Assembly: GCA_021779955.1 (NCBI GenBank)
Contig: JAJXZS010000048.1
Location: 1 to 64,000 of the forward strand
Direction of reading: 5' to 3'
DNA length: 64,000 nt
Source: Chloroflexota bacterium
Lineage (GTDB): Bacteria; Chloroflexota; Anaerolineae; Anaerolineales; Anaerolineaceae
Each line of letters opens with the position of its first letter. Position 1 is the stretch's first letter. The notes under the pieces are model-generated. The model did no database searches. It worked only from the letters and a program-made list of their open reading frames with translations, and was not told where the DNA came from. Of the stretch, positions 17,721-25,114 are shown in pieces. The position numbers and the translations under genes were made by a program.

Positions 17721-18622
17721 TGGCTATAACAATCATGTCATCGGAAGCTAAAACGGCGGATGGCAACATTACCATTCCGGCGGGTTGCGTATTGGTATTG
17801 GCTCTTGTCAAAGGCTCAGTAGCGGCGCCGAAAATCAATAACGTGGGTATGGCTCCTATTGTCTCAGTAGAAGTAAATGGAGCGCAACCCGCTGTGTCTG
17901 TCTTTCAGGTAACAACTCCAAAAGTTACAGGCGTTGCGGTTCCTTTTGAACTTTCAGGAACCCTTACCTATCTTGTTTATCTTTCTGGTGTTGATCAATT
18001 TAGGCCCGGAGCGTTTGCGAGTCAGTCATTGACCGGATCGTTCACAAAAAACCTTGTTACAACCACCACTGACATGGTATTTGGGCTAATCGCCGGCGCT
18101 ATCGGCCCCACTTCGCTAAAAGGCGATACAGTGGCAATGACATATCTCTACAACACCGCTACTGAGAAAGTGGGATGGATAACACCCTTAGATGCTTTAT
18201 TGACCTGCTTAGCTGAAGATACCGGTCTTTCAGCAGGTTATTACATCGATAATGGAGTAATTCATCACGATGCGGAATTGATTACAGAGGGATATTACTC
18301 GTTTGACCCAGTAGAAAATCATGTGACATATGTTTTTGCAGGTTATAACTCAATTAATAACACTACGCAAATCAATAGATTCGATAACGGTGTCTATACC
18401 GGTGTGTCAAGCGTGCCAGGATATATTCCCGATCCCAGTTCAATGAACTATACCTACTACACATACCCAGCCGTTTGGCACGATCCGGTTTATTCAGATG
18501 CTTGGGATGAGGAAATTCCAGATACATACGTACCCGCCGGCCCAGCACCATTAAGTTGTGCTTTCGTTAGCTTAAGGGTTATGCCAGGCAGCGGGTTTGT
18601 AGGATATGTGATCGAATGCTAA
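17720..18622 (+). CDS. Unknown element protein, beta-rich, possibly tail surface
   Basis: This 300-residue protein overlaps the previous stop by one base (TAATGG). It is rich in Thr, Val, Gly and Tyr with beta-strand patterning and few charges, like tail or fibre proteins (YSFDPVENHVTYVFAGYNS, TYYTYPAVWHDPVY). No family was recognised. Two exact CTCAGTAG copies are inside (17873-17880, 18159-18166). It is the last gene of the plus-strand block. Confidence 0.6.
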   Translation: MAITIMSSEAKTADGNITIPAGCVLVLALVKGSVAAPKINNVGMAPIVSVEVNGAQPAVSVFQVTTPKVTGVAVPFELSGTLTYLVYLSGVDQFRPGAFASQSLTGSFTKNLVTTTTDMVFGLIAGAIGPTSLKGDTVAMTYLYNTATEKVGWITPLDALLTCLAEDTGLSAGYYIDNGVIHHDAELITEGYYSFDPVENHVTYVFAGYNSINNTTQINRFDNGVYTGVSSVPGYIPDPSSMNYTYYTYPAVWHDPVYSDAWDEEIPDTYVPAGPAPLSCAFVSLRVMPGSGFVGYVIEC

Positions 18623-18906
18623 TTGACGAAAGGAAGCCAGGAAAAATCAAACGTTGGGGGGTTGGGATAATGCCAATTTATAATATGTGTTTGATAGATA
18701 TAATTATCCGGCACCGGCTCAATCCCCATCGTTTGAGTATAGACCCCATTATCAAAAATGTCGTACCAGCGAAAGCCAAAATAGCTTTGCGTATAAACGT
18801 ACGTCACTTGATGTTGAATGGGAACTGTAATCATGGCAATCCCCATAATGGCCACAAGGGCAACAACAAAGAGCGTAATTTTGAAAGTCAAAGATTTGTT
18901 TTTCAT
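18619..18906 (-). CDS. Small membrane-anchored or secreted protein of the element
   Basis: I place the start at ATG 18906 (95 residues) after AAAGGGTGG. Residues 1-28 form a signal or anchor: MKNKSLTFKI, then a hydrophobic stretch FVVALVAIMGIAMI. The rest is an aromatic, mostly extracellular part (YFGFRWYDIFDN, NWHYPNPPTFDFSWL). No family was recognised. Being transcribed with the regulator and against the structural block, it may be expressed in the integrated state, for instance as an entry-blocking protein. That is inference. Confidence 0.6.
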   Translation of the reverse strand: MKNKSLTFKITLFVVALVAIMGIAMITVPIQHQVTYVYTQSYFGFRWYDIFDNGVYTQTMGIEPVPDNYIYQTHIINWHYPNPPTFDFSWLPFVN

Positions 18907-18992
18907 TTTAACCACCCTTTCGATCATAGTATACGTGTCATTCGGTAGAAAGTAGTAATGAAAAAAGCGGACAATTCCCCTACTGAGTGGGT

Positions 18993-19214
18993 TTATTGCT
19001 CTTTGATAATCAAGTCACCTGGGGAGCAATGGAAGTAGCTGCAGAGTTTATCAATCACGGGCGTATCATACCTTGCGATTGAATTGCGAGCCCACTTTCC
19101 AAGTGTTCTTTGATCGATCCCGGTATCTCGGGCAACTTCCGCAATGGGAATGCGCCTGTTTTCGAGCGTCTCTTTTTGAGCTAAGAGAATCAATAGCCGG
19201 TTTTTGATTGTCAT
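18993..19214 (-). CDS. Cro/C1-type helix-turn-helix regulator
   Basis: This 73-residue protein starts at ATG 19214, after TTAGGAGCC. It has an HTH_XRE-like domain: NRRIPIAEVARDTGID, then QRTLGKWARNS (recognition helix), then VIDKLCSYFHCSPGDLI. This is the compact C1/Cro form common in Gram-positive phages and satellites. It faces gene 19342 across a 127-bp region with three TGATAT-type operator candidates, the classic switch layout. A longer upstream frame has no ribosome binding site and crosses the operators. Confidence 0.8.
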   Translation of the reverse strand: MTIKNRLLILLAQKETLENRRIPIAEVARDTGIDQRTLGKWARNSIARYDTPVIDKLCSYFHCSPGDLIIKEQ

Positions 19215-19255
19215 GTTATGGCTCCTAATCGTTGCAATGTAACATCTTTGTAGTA

Positions 19256-19318
19256 GTATATCACAAACACTTGACAAATAGCATCTAATTGATATATCAT
19301 ATCTGTAAGGTGATATTC
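19256..19318. promoter_or_regulatory. Divergent operator/promoter region of the element switch
   Basis: Three related sites occur: GTATATCAC (19256-19264), the palindrome TGATATATCA (19290-19299) and GTGATATTC (19310-19318). For the plus strand TTGACA (19271-19276) and TATATC (19293-19298) have a 16-base spacer, with the palindrome covering the -10. On the minus strand TGATATACT is an extended -10 driving the HTH gene. Confidence 0.6.
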
Positions 19319-19341
19319 TTATACAGGAAGGGGTAAATACG

Positions 19342-19623
19342 ATGGACACTAACAAAATGGTAAGGTTGGGACATGCGCTACCCGGGGATCTGACAAACGA
19401 TCTTGAAACTGCAGCGAATGAAACGATTTTTGATTATTTGACGAAAACCCAGGCACCGCAAAACTTGATTGACCTGGTAGGCGAAGCGGTAATCCTTGCA
19501 CGGTTCAATGTCTATAAGCGAACCGGCTCTTTCACTGATACCATGGCTCGGGATTTGATCGAAATGCTGCCAGAAACGGCAATCAACATCCTTGACCTGG
19601 GCGGGGAATTGAAAGGGTTGTAA
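19342..19623 (+). CDS. Unknown element protein under the divergent switch
   Basis: This 93-residue protein starts at ATG 19342 after GGAAGGGG. It is helical and acidic (LTNDLETAANETIFDYLTK, DTMARDLIEMLPETAINIL); no DNA-binding motif is evident. It is the only plus-strand gene directly opposite the C1-type regulator, a place usually held by a cro, antirepressor or excision factor. A terminator follows. Confidence 0.6.
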   Translation: MDTNKMVRLGHALPGDLTNDLETAANETIFDYLTKTQAPQNLIDLVGEAVILARFNVYKRTGSFTDTMARDLIEMLPETAINILDLGGELKGL

Positions 19624-19647
19624 GCAATAGAAGCCACTCAGTAGATG

Positions 19648-19676
19648 GACGGTCCACCCGGGCCGTCTTTTTATTT
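19648..19676 (+). terminator. Intrinsic terminator after gene 19342
   Basis: GACGG and CCGTC form a GC-rich hairpin, followed by TTTTTATTT. A CTCAGTAG copy (19637-19644) sits immediately before the stem. Confidence 0.7.
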
Positions 19677-19968
19677 GTCTCTCAATAAACCGTCAAATTG
19701 ACATGAATTTACCACTAAAATGCCATGGAATTGACGCGAAATTGCTTAGAATTGCTTAGATTTTGACTCAATCGAATAACCAAAACATTACCGATAATTA
19801 CTAAAATAAAACTTCTGATTATTAAAAGAAATCCGTACCTATCATTTAGCGGATCGAAAACAGGGGTTTTTCAGGGATAAAACACAGATAAAAACATTAC
19901 AAAATATTACTGATATGTGAAACTTTGGGACACTTTCAAAGCGGCGGGGGTGCTCATCGATGTACCTC
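19677..19968. other. AT-rich gap with short direct repeats
   Basis: No gene is seen. The tandem repeat AATTGCTTAG occurs twice (about 19739-19760), and two related stretches of the form ACATTAC..ATA.TACT occur near 19786 and 19893. This could hold integrase/excision arm sites or a maintenance locus. I cannot assign it further. Confidence 0.4.
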
Positions 19969-19997
19969 TTGATTATCGGAATAAGCAGTAGTATAAT
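19969..19997 (+). promoter_or_regulatory. Sigma70-type promoter for gene 20033
   Basis: TTGATT, a 17-base spacer and TATAAT form a near-consensus promoter 35 bases before the ATG at 20033. Confidence 0.7.
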
Positions 19998-20032
19998 CAC
20001 TGGTATAACATACGGAATAGAGGTATTGAATT

Positions 20033-20275
20033 ATGGCTGACAATAAAGTACTTGAGAATTTTTACCGCCGTAAAGCAAAGAGATTAGGATTAGGTCTTAA
20101 GAAGTCCCGGTCTAAATTGATCAACCTGGATGATTTTGGGGAGTATATGCTGATTGACCTAAACACTAATACAGTTGTTTATGGGGTCAAGTACGACTTG
20201 AACCTAAAAGAAGTCGGGGCGTGGCTTGACGAATATGAGACTAATTTGATAGCAGCGCGAAGGGCTGAAAAATGA
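20033..20275 (+). CDS. Unknown small element protein
   Basis: This 80-residue protein has a basic N-terminal third (FYRRKAKRLGLGLKKSRSK), followed by an alpha/beta part (YMLIDLNTNTVVYGVKYDL, EVGAWLDEYE). No family was recognised. Driven by a near-consensus promoter, it is probably expressed in the integrated state. It overlaps the next gene in an ATGA junction. Confidence 0.65.
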   Translation: MADNKVLENFYRRKAKRLGLGLKKSRSKLINLDDFGEYMLIDLNTNTVVYGVKYDLNLKEVGAWLDEYETNLIAARRAEK

Positions 20276-20460
20276 TAGGTTATTACGATCCTGAAAATTC
20301 CGGAAAGAAAATAGTCACCCAAGTTTTGACCAAAATTATCGATGTTCCCCATGGTGCTTTAGTAGTTGAAGTGTCTACGCGTCAAGGCGAAAAGAAAGAT
20401 CCAATAGAGATAACAAGTGCGCCTGGCAATGGGTGTTTAGCATCTAAAAATTCTCAGTAG
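20272..20460 (+). CDS. Unknown small element protein
   Basis: This 62-residue protein is translationally coupled to the previous gene (ATGATAG overlap). A hydrophobic beta-rich core (KIIDVPHGALVVEVSTRQG) is visible; no family was recognised. Its stop codon TAG is the end of a CTCAGTAG copy (20453-20460). Confidence 0.55.
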   Translation: MIGYYDPENSGKKIVTQVLTKIIDVPHGALVVEVSTRQGEKKDPIEITSAPGNGCLASKNSQ

Positions 20461-20488
20461 GGCGGGAATATACCCCATCTACTGAGAA
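20451..20488. terminator. Inverted pair of CTCAGTAG motifs between convergent genes
   Basis: TTCTCAGTAG (20451-20460) and CTACTGAGAA (20479-20488) form a 10-bp stem with further G/C pairing inside, between the end of gene 20272 and the end of the integrase gene. It has no U-tract, so it may be a protein site rather than a plain terminator. Confidence 0.5.
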
Positions 20489-20489
20489 G

Positions 20490-21428
20490 CTACCAATCCA
20501 GATTATCTACTGGATTGCCCTTGTTATGCGCGGCTCGGGTGTCCGTTTCGTCAATTTTCAAGTACCTGGATAAAACCGTTATCGTAGTATGTCCCATGAG
20601 TTTAGCTAAGGTGTGAATATCCACACCGGCACGCAACATATTTAAGGCGAATGCACGGCGAAAACTATGCAGGGAAGGACCTGCCAGGTTAGCGGCTGCA
20701 GCTCGTCTTGTCATTATCATTCGCAATCCATCATAGGTTAATCGTTCGTGGTATCTGGATAGTAATAATGCAGGGTTATCATCCGTTCTGGTTTTGAGAT
20801 ACTTACGCAGGGCTGCACGAGTTTTCTTACCAATAAATACGATTCTGTCTTTATTCCCCTTGCCATGGTGGATAAATACGGCACCTGTTTGGTCAATATC
20901 GCTTCGATCAATAGCTAACAATTCAGATGCGCGTAAACCAGTATCAAAGAGCATATAGAGAATCGCAGAATCACGAATGCAAAAAAAGGTGTCTTTATTG
21001 CAGACATTCAAAAGAGCTTTGATCGTTTCGATGCTTACCGGCGGTAAAATCTCTTGGGGAACCTTGGGGGCTTTTACCTTTTTGATAGGGTTTTTCCAGT
21101 TTTCGGGCTCCATTTCAAGATCATACCAGCGCAAAAACGCACGCACGGCTCGATAATGCGCATGTTGACCGCCTTTATTATGCCCGGCAGCTTCGATACA
21201 GAGCATGTATTCTCGAATTATGCTTGCGTTCACTTCTAAGATAGAAGTGATTAGCTTTGATTCGCAGTACTCAGTAAAGGGGGCTAATTTTTCTGTGTAG
21301 AATTTGAGGGTTCCTGCAGCGGATCCCGAGGCGCGGCGGTCCACTAAAAACAATTCTACTTGCCTGGGAATGTAATAATCCAGATCGAAATTTTGAATAG
21401 TCCGTTGTGTCTCAATTTTCGGTGTCAT
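20490..21428 (-). CDS. int: Tyrosine recombinase/integrase of the element
   Basis: This 312-residue integrase has an N-terminal SAM-like core-binding domain (about 20-105) and a catalytic domain with all key residues: Arg166 in TGLRASE, a Lys near 190-193 (HGKGNKDR), His254-x-x-Arg257 in HSFRR, His280 in LMGHTT and Tyr289 in SRYL. It is XerC/D-like in length. It catalyses strand exchange between attP and the tRNA-Leu attB. It lies 70 bp from attR, reading away from the tRNA. An imperfect motif copy CTCAGTAA is inside (21270-21277). Confidence 0.93.
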   Translation of the reverse strand: MTPKIETQRTIQNFDLDYYIPRQVELFLVDRRASGSAAGTLKFYTEKLAPFTEYCESKLITSILEVNASIIREYMLCIEAAGHNKGGQHAHYRAVRAFLRWYDLEMEPENWKNPIKKVKAPKVPQEILPPVSIETIKALLNVCNKDTFFCIRDSAILYMLFDTGLRASELLAIDRSDIDQTGAVFIHHGKGNKDRIVFIGKKTRAALRKYLKTRTDDNPALLLSRYHERLTYDGLRMIMTRRAAAANLAGPSLHSFRRAFALNMLRAGVDIHTLAKLMGHTTITVLSRYLKIDETDTRAAHNKGNPVDNLDW

Positions 21429-21497
21429 AATAATACGCTCCCATATATGGCATGGATTAGCCGATTTATGGGAATTTCAGGCACCTATACTATGTAA

Positions 21498-21557
21498 AGT
21501 GGGGCGAGAGGGGGTCGAACCCTCACGATGTCTCCATCGACGGATTTTAAGTCCGTT
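21498..21557. repeat. attR: 60-bp direct repeat at the tRNA-Leu junction
   Basis: This repeat is identical to 9937-9996 and forms the 3' part of the intact tRNA gene. The crossover therefore lies within the anticodon to 3' end segment. The element restores a full tRNA on this side. Confidence 0.93.
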
Positions 21558-21583
21558 GCGTCTGCCGATTCCGCCATCGCCCC
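21501..21583 (-). tRNA. tRNA-Leu(UAA)
   Basis: The 83-nt cloverleaf reads GGGGCGA acceptor, D arm with GGCGGAATCGGCAGACGC, anticodon stem ACGGA/TCCGT with loop CTTAAAA (anticodon TAA), a class II variable arm (CGATGGAGACATCG), T arm GAGGGTTCGACCCCCTC and acceptor TCGCCCC. CCA is not encoded. A plausible upstream promoter is TTGTAT-17-AATTAT. It is the integration target of the element. Confidence 0.96.
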
Positions 21584-21634
21584 GGCATAATTCAATTTTA
21601 TCTTAATCGATACAAGCGTCAATAGGAATGCAGC

Positions 21635-22297
21635 TCAAAGCAGTTCGATCTCATGCTGATTGAATGCCTTGACGGCCTTCGCCCAGGTCGATCCAAAATG
21701 CACCCAAAATGGGGAAAGTCCGCCAACGACCTGGCCGGATTTGATGCTATGCCACAAGGTCTTTGTGTCGCTGAATTCCGGCAGCTCAAGCGCCGCCCTG
21801 CCCACTTCGACCAGCAAATGCGCATCTGATCCTGCCGTGCCGGGCAGCTTATGTGCTGCAGCAAATTCGACCGCCCTTCTGTTGAAAACGGGTAGAAGCG
21901 CTCGAGAGTTCATGATTTCGATCGCGTCAACCAGCGGTGCGATTTCCTCGAGCTGATGATGCGTCCATCCTGACCTGTATGGATCGAAGGGATGCGATAC
22001 GCTGATAAAAGCTCCCTGGCTGCGTAAGGCATGGATCACCTCGAGCGGTTCCAGACCTTTGGGAATTTCCTTCTTTACAAAAATCGCCAGGAGTTCGCCG
22101 GCGGTCGTCTGGATTTCTTCGCCGACTATAATCAAATTTGGCGCAAGTTGCTGAGCTGCCAAAGCCCCCAGGATGGTATTGTGATCGGTGATAACAAGCT
22201 TATCCAGGCCTGCACTCTGTGCCCGTGATATCAGTACGGGAATGCGCGTCAGGCTGTCCTTTGAACAAAAAGAGTGGCAGTGAAAATCAACTTTCAA
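21635..22297 (-). CDS. PHP-domain metal-dependent phosphoesterase
   Basis: The PHP (polymerase and histidinol phosphatase) domain is clear: VDFHCHSFCSKDS at the N terminus, ITDHNTI, IVGEEIQT, ISVSHPFD and GSDAHLLVEVG. These His/Asp/Glu residues bind the catalytic metals. I place the start at TTG 22297 (220 residues), overlapping the upstream gene by 11 bp, because the first beta strand begins there; an in-frame ATG at 22363 would add 22 non-conserved residues. Such stand-alone PHP proteins hydrolyse phosphoesters of nucleotides or small metabolites. Confidence 0.85.
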   Translation of the reverse strand: MKVDFHCHSFCSKDSLTRIPVLISRAQSAGLDKLVITDHNTILGALAAQQLAPNLIIVGEEIQTTAGELLAIFVKKEIPKGLEPLEVIHALRSQGAFISVSHPFDPYRSGWTHHQLEEIAPLVDAIEIMNSRALLPVFNRRAVEFAAAHKLPGTAGSDAHLLVEVGRAALELPEFSDTKTLWHSIKSGQVVGGLSPFWVHFGSTWAKAVKAFNQHEIELL

Positions 22298-23276
22298 TGA
22301 CCCTGCCTTCCTGATTCTGAATCCCCAGGTTCTTTCCTGAGAACGTCCAAACAAGCATTCCAACTCCGAACGCAGCCCAAAAAGTGACGAGGCGGAAAAG
22401 AATGGTCGCTACAACTGCATAGCCGGGATGAGCACCCAAAAAGATCGTCAGAAATGCTGCCATGGCCAGTTCAACGACTCCCAGCCCTCCAGGCAGGTTC
22501 GAGACGACTCCAATGAGCAGCGAAAATGAAAATACCAGAAAGCTGATGCCAACAAGAACCCAGGAAGCTGTGAGCCCCAATCCCAAAAGTATGAAATATA
22601 GAGCCAGACCATCGGCAAACCATGAAACAAGGCCCATGATGAATGTAAGGGTCATGATACCTGGCCGGAAAAGCATCGGATTTTCTTCGATCGACTTTCT
22701 CAGGTCGGGCAGATAAACTTCCAGGAATCTCAGGTTCTCTCGCAATTCGAATGCGCTCGATGATCCCTGTTTGGCGCTTAATGAGAAAATGGCAATCACA
22801 AAGAATCCGAAAATGATCGCAAAAATCGGCCAGAGCATGGGGAACGCGAGCGATCCGAACAGTGAAAGCGCAAAAACGCTCAGCCCATCGAAAATATGGT
22901 CGATCGTATAAACTGAGATACTCCGGGTGACAGGAATCCCAGCATAGTGATTAAGCCAGAGTCCTTTGTAGGATTCGCCGACACGGATGGGTGTCGCGGC
23001 TAAAGGAAAACTGGCTGCGAACAGGCGGATGCTTTTCATAAAGGAAAGGCGGCCAACCCCGCTCAGCGAAAGGTAATATTGTCGTTTCAGGAATCGTAGA
23101 AAGGAGTTGAGCAGGCTGAGCAGGATGGCCATGCCGAAGAACGGCCAACGATAGTCTGCAAGCAGATCAAAAACGTTGGAAACGCCACAAAGGAGAGCCA
23201 TACCAATGATGACGAATACTCCAAGGCTTACTCCTGGAAGGATCTGCCTGTAGGCGTTCCGACCTGTATTGTACAT
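22287..23276 (-). CDS. Multi-pass membrane protein, LPG-synthase TM/UPF0104 family (flippase-like)
   Basis: This 329-residue protein has about eight membrane segments. Family marks are FLRFLKRQYYLSLSGV, LFAASFPLAATPIRVGES and the late NLPGGLGVVELAM. It resembles the flippase half of MprF and archaeal AglD-type proteins, thought to move lipid-linked molecules. There is no catalytic synthase domain. It is translated with the PHP gene through an overlap. Confidence 0.85.
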   Translation of the reverse strand: MYNTGRNAYRQILPGVSLGVFVIIGMALLCGVSNVFDLLADYRWPFFGMAILLSLLNSFLRFLKRQYYLSLSGVGRLSFMKSIRLFAASFPLAATPIRVGESYKGLWLNHYAGIPVTRSISVYTIDHIFDGLSVFALSLFGSLAFPMLWPIFAIIFGFFVIAIFSLSAKQGSSSAFELRENLRFLEVYLPDLRKSIEENPMLFRPGIMTLTFIMGLVSWFADGLALYFILLGLGLTASWVLVGISFLVFSFSLLIGVVSNLPGGLGVVELAMAAFLTIFLGAHPGYAVVATILFRLVTFWAAFGVGMLVWTFSGKNLGIQNQEGRVIES

Positions 23277-23405
23277 CCACGAAGTCTCCCGGCTGCATTA
23301 TACAGTGATTCAATATCGATTGCATTTACATGCTTGTAAGGTGATTGCACCTCTGCCGGAATTAATGCAAATTTTATACCATCCTCATATTGGCGCTATC
23401 GAAGG

Positions 23406-23434
23406 TTGACAAAACAGGGAATAAAGTCATAATT
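23406..23434 (+). promoter_or_regulatory. Promoter for the amino-acid ABC transporter operon
   Basis: TTGACA (23406-23411), a 16-17-base spacer and CATAATT. It lies about 55 bases before the GTG start of the binding-protein gene. Confidence 0.6.
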
Positions 23435-23489
23435 ACCGTATTCAGCTCATTCGCAACAATTTGCCTAATTTGATAAATGGAGGAACAAA

Positions 23490-24239
23490 GTGAAACGCAA
23501 AGCATTTCTATTCATTAGTCTATTGATCGTAATCGCTACACTCTTAGCTGCGTGCTCCCCGGCCGCCAAGAAAGTCACTGTAGCCACCGATGCGACTTTC
23601 CCGCCTTTCGAATATGTGGATGCCAACAAGAATATCGTTGGCTTTGACATCGACCTGATGAACGAAATAGCCAAAACCGCCGGCTTTGAAATCGAGTGGG
23701 TGAATGTTCCCTTCGAGTCGCTGCTGGCAGGTATGGCAACTTGCCAGTACGATGCTGCTGCTGCAGCGATTAGCATCACTCCAGATCGCCAGGCGCAGAT
23801 GCTCTTCTCTGAACCCTACCTCGATGCTGGTTTGATCGTTGTTGTGCAGGAAAGCAATACGACGATTACGGGTCTGGATAGCCTCGCTGGGATGCGCGTA
23901 GCAGCTCAATTGGGCACCACCGGCGAGATCGAAGCCCAAAAGATTCCCAATGTTGTCTACAAACCATATGATTCCTATGATCTGGCATTCCTAGATTTGA
24001 TCAACGGCCAAATTGATGCGGTCATTGCCGATAACCCGGTTGCGCTTGGCTTTATTGCCGCCAATCCTGGAAAACTGAAGACCGTCGGCCCCGTCTTCAA
24101 CAATGAGCAGTATGGCATTGCCATTTGCAACACTGACACTGAATTGCAGGCGAAGATCAATACCGCGTTGCAGGCTTTGATCGATCAAGGTTTCGTCAAT
24201 GAATTGGCCGGAAAGGATCTTGCTCCGGCTGCTCAATAA
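23490..24239 (+). CDS. Polar amino-acid ABC transporter, substrate-binding lipoprotein
   Basis: This 249-residue protein has a GTG start after GGAGGAAC. A lipoprotein signal ends at LLAACSPAA (Cys about residue 22). The SBP family 3 pattern follows: VTVATDATFPPFEYVD, GFDIDLMNEIAK, LLAGMATCQYDAAAAAISIT, then MRVAAQLGTTGEIEAQ. It captures a polar or basic amino acid outside the membrane for the permease and ATPase encoded next. Exact specificity is not readable. Confidence 0.93.
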   Translation: MKRKAFLFISLLIVIATLLAACSPAAKKVTVATDATFPPFEYVDANKNIVGFDIDLMNEIAKTAGFEIEWVNVPFESLLAGMATCQYDAAAAAISITPDRQAQMLFSEPYLDAGLIVVVQESNTTITGLDSLAGMRVAAQLGTTGEIEAQKIPNVVYKPYDSYDLAFLDLINGQIDAVIADNPVALGFIAANPGKLKTVGPVFNNEQYGIAICNTDTELQAKINTALQALIDQGFVNELAGKDLAPAAQ

Positions 24240-24252
24240 ACAGCGTCAACAT

Positions 24253-24284
24253 AGCCTGCGGAGAGTCATTCTCCGCAGGCTTTT
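24253..24284 (+). terminator. Intercistronic terminator-like hairpin
   Basis: AGCCTGCGGAGA pairs perfectly with TCTCCGCAGGCT, followed by TTTTAT. It lies between the binding-protein and permease genes and would raise binding protein over membrane components. Confidence 0.8.
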
Positions 24285-24307
24285 ATGTCTGAATGAGGAA
24301 CCTGTTC

Positions 24308-25111
24308 ATGGATCAAACGATCGAGACGAATGAACCTCGTGAAAAAAAGTCAGTCACCTTCGATAGATGGTGGCTGTTGTTCGCTGGAGTGATTCTCATT
24401 ATCGTCCTTCTCGTCATATTTAAGCCGGATCCATATTCACGAATCGTTGTTTTTGTCTCGGACGGAATATGGATGACGATCGTTCTTACCGTGGTCTCCT
24501 TTGTGCTTGTGCTCTTGCTGGGACTATTTGTCGCTCTTGCGCGTCTTTCGAAAATAGTCATTCTGAGAGGAATAGCAACGGTATATGTCGAGGTCATCCG
24601 TGGCATTCCTTTGCTGGTTCAGTTGATTTTCTGGTATTTTGCTTTTCCCGCTCTTGTCAAGCAATTAGGCGCTGCCTGGGGCATCGAAAGCTTTAAGAAC
24701 TATCAGGCGAATGCCATTGCCATGGCCATCCTCGGCTTGGCCTTCTGCTACACTGCCTACATGAGCGAGGTTTATCGCTCAGGCATCCAAAGCATTTCCA
24801 AGGGCCAAATGGAAGCCGCGCGAAGTTTGGGGATGACTTATTTCCAGGCGATGCGCTTTGTGATTATTCCCCAGGCTATTCGGGTGATCCTTCCCCCGGT
24901 TGGGAATGAATTCATCACCTTGCTTAAAGATACATCGCTTGTTTCCACCGTGGCAGTTGCAGATATGACCCGCCGTGGACGAGAATTTATGGCAGCGAAT
25001 TATATACCGATCCAAACCTGGATCATGATTGCCCTCTTATATCTAGTATTGACGGTACTTTCAGCTCGAGTGGTGAGCTTTTTGGAAAGAAAAATGCGAA
25101 TGGAGAAGTAG
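24308..25111 (+). CDS. Polar amino-acid ABC transporter, permease
   Basis: This protein has 267 residues from ATG 24308; GAGGAAC sits 9 bases upstream, which makes the in-frame ATG at 24293 unlikely. There is a short cytoplasmic N terminus, then five or six membrane helices. The HisM/GlnP-type motif YVEVIRGIPLLVQLIFWYF and the EAA loop (EAARSLGMTYFQAMRFVIIPQ) that contacts the ATPase are clear. It forms the channel with the two flanking gene products. Confidence 0.93.
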   Translation: MDQTIETNEPREKKSVTFDRWWLLFAGVILIIVLLVIFKPDPYSRIVVFVSDGIWMTIVLTVVSFVLVLLLGLFVALARLSKIVILRGIATVYVEVIRGIPLLVQLIFWYFAFPALVKQLGAAWGIESFKNYQANAIAMAILGLAFCYTAYMSEVYRSGIQSISKGQMEAARSLGMTYFQAMRFVIIPQAIRVILPPVGNEFITLLKDTSLVSTVAVADMTRRGREFMAANYIPIQTWIMIALLYLVLTVLSARVVSFLERKMRMEK

Positions 25112-25114
25112 CGC

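Larger units (their letters stand above)
9937..21557. mobile_element. Integrated satellite-like or defective prophage element in tRNA-Leu
   Basis: The element is bounded by identical 60-bp attL/attR repeats, with a tyrosine integrase next to the intact tRNA. It holds an early region (structured leader, ribbon-helix-helix protein, VapE-type ATPase, iterons), a block of small unknown genes, a tail-like block (tape measure, minor capsid), a regulator region and integrase. No large terminase, portal, major capsid protein, protease or lysis gene was found. It is lower in GC than its flanks by eye. Thirteen copies of CTCAGTAG lie across it. Whether it is a helper-dependent satellite or a remnant cannot be decided from sequence. 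Confidence 0.88.
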
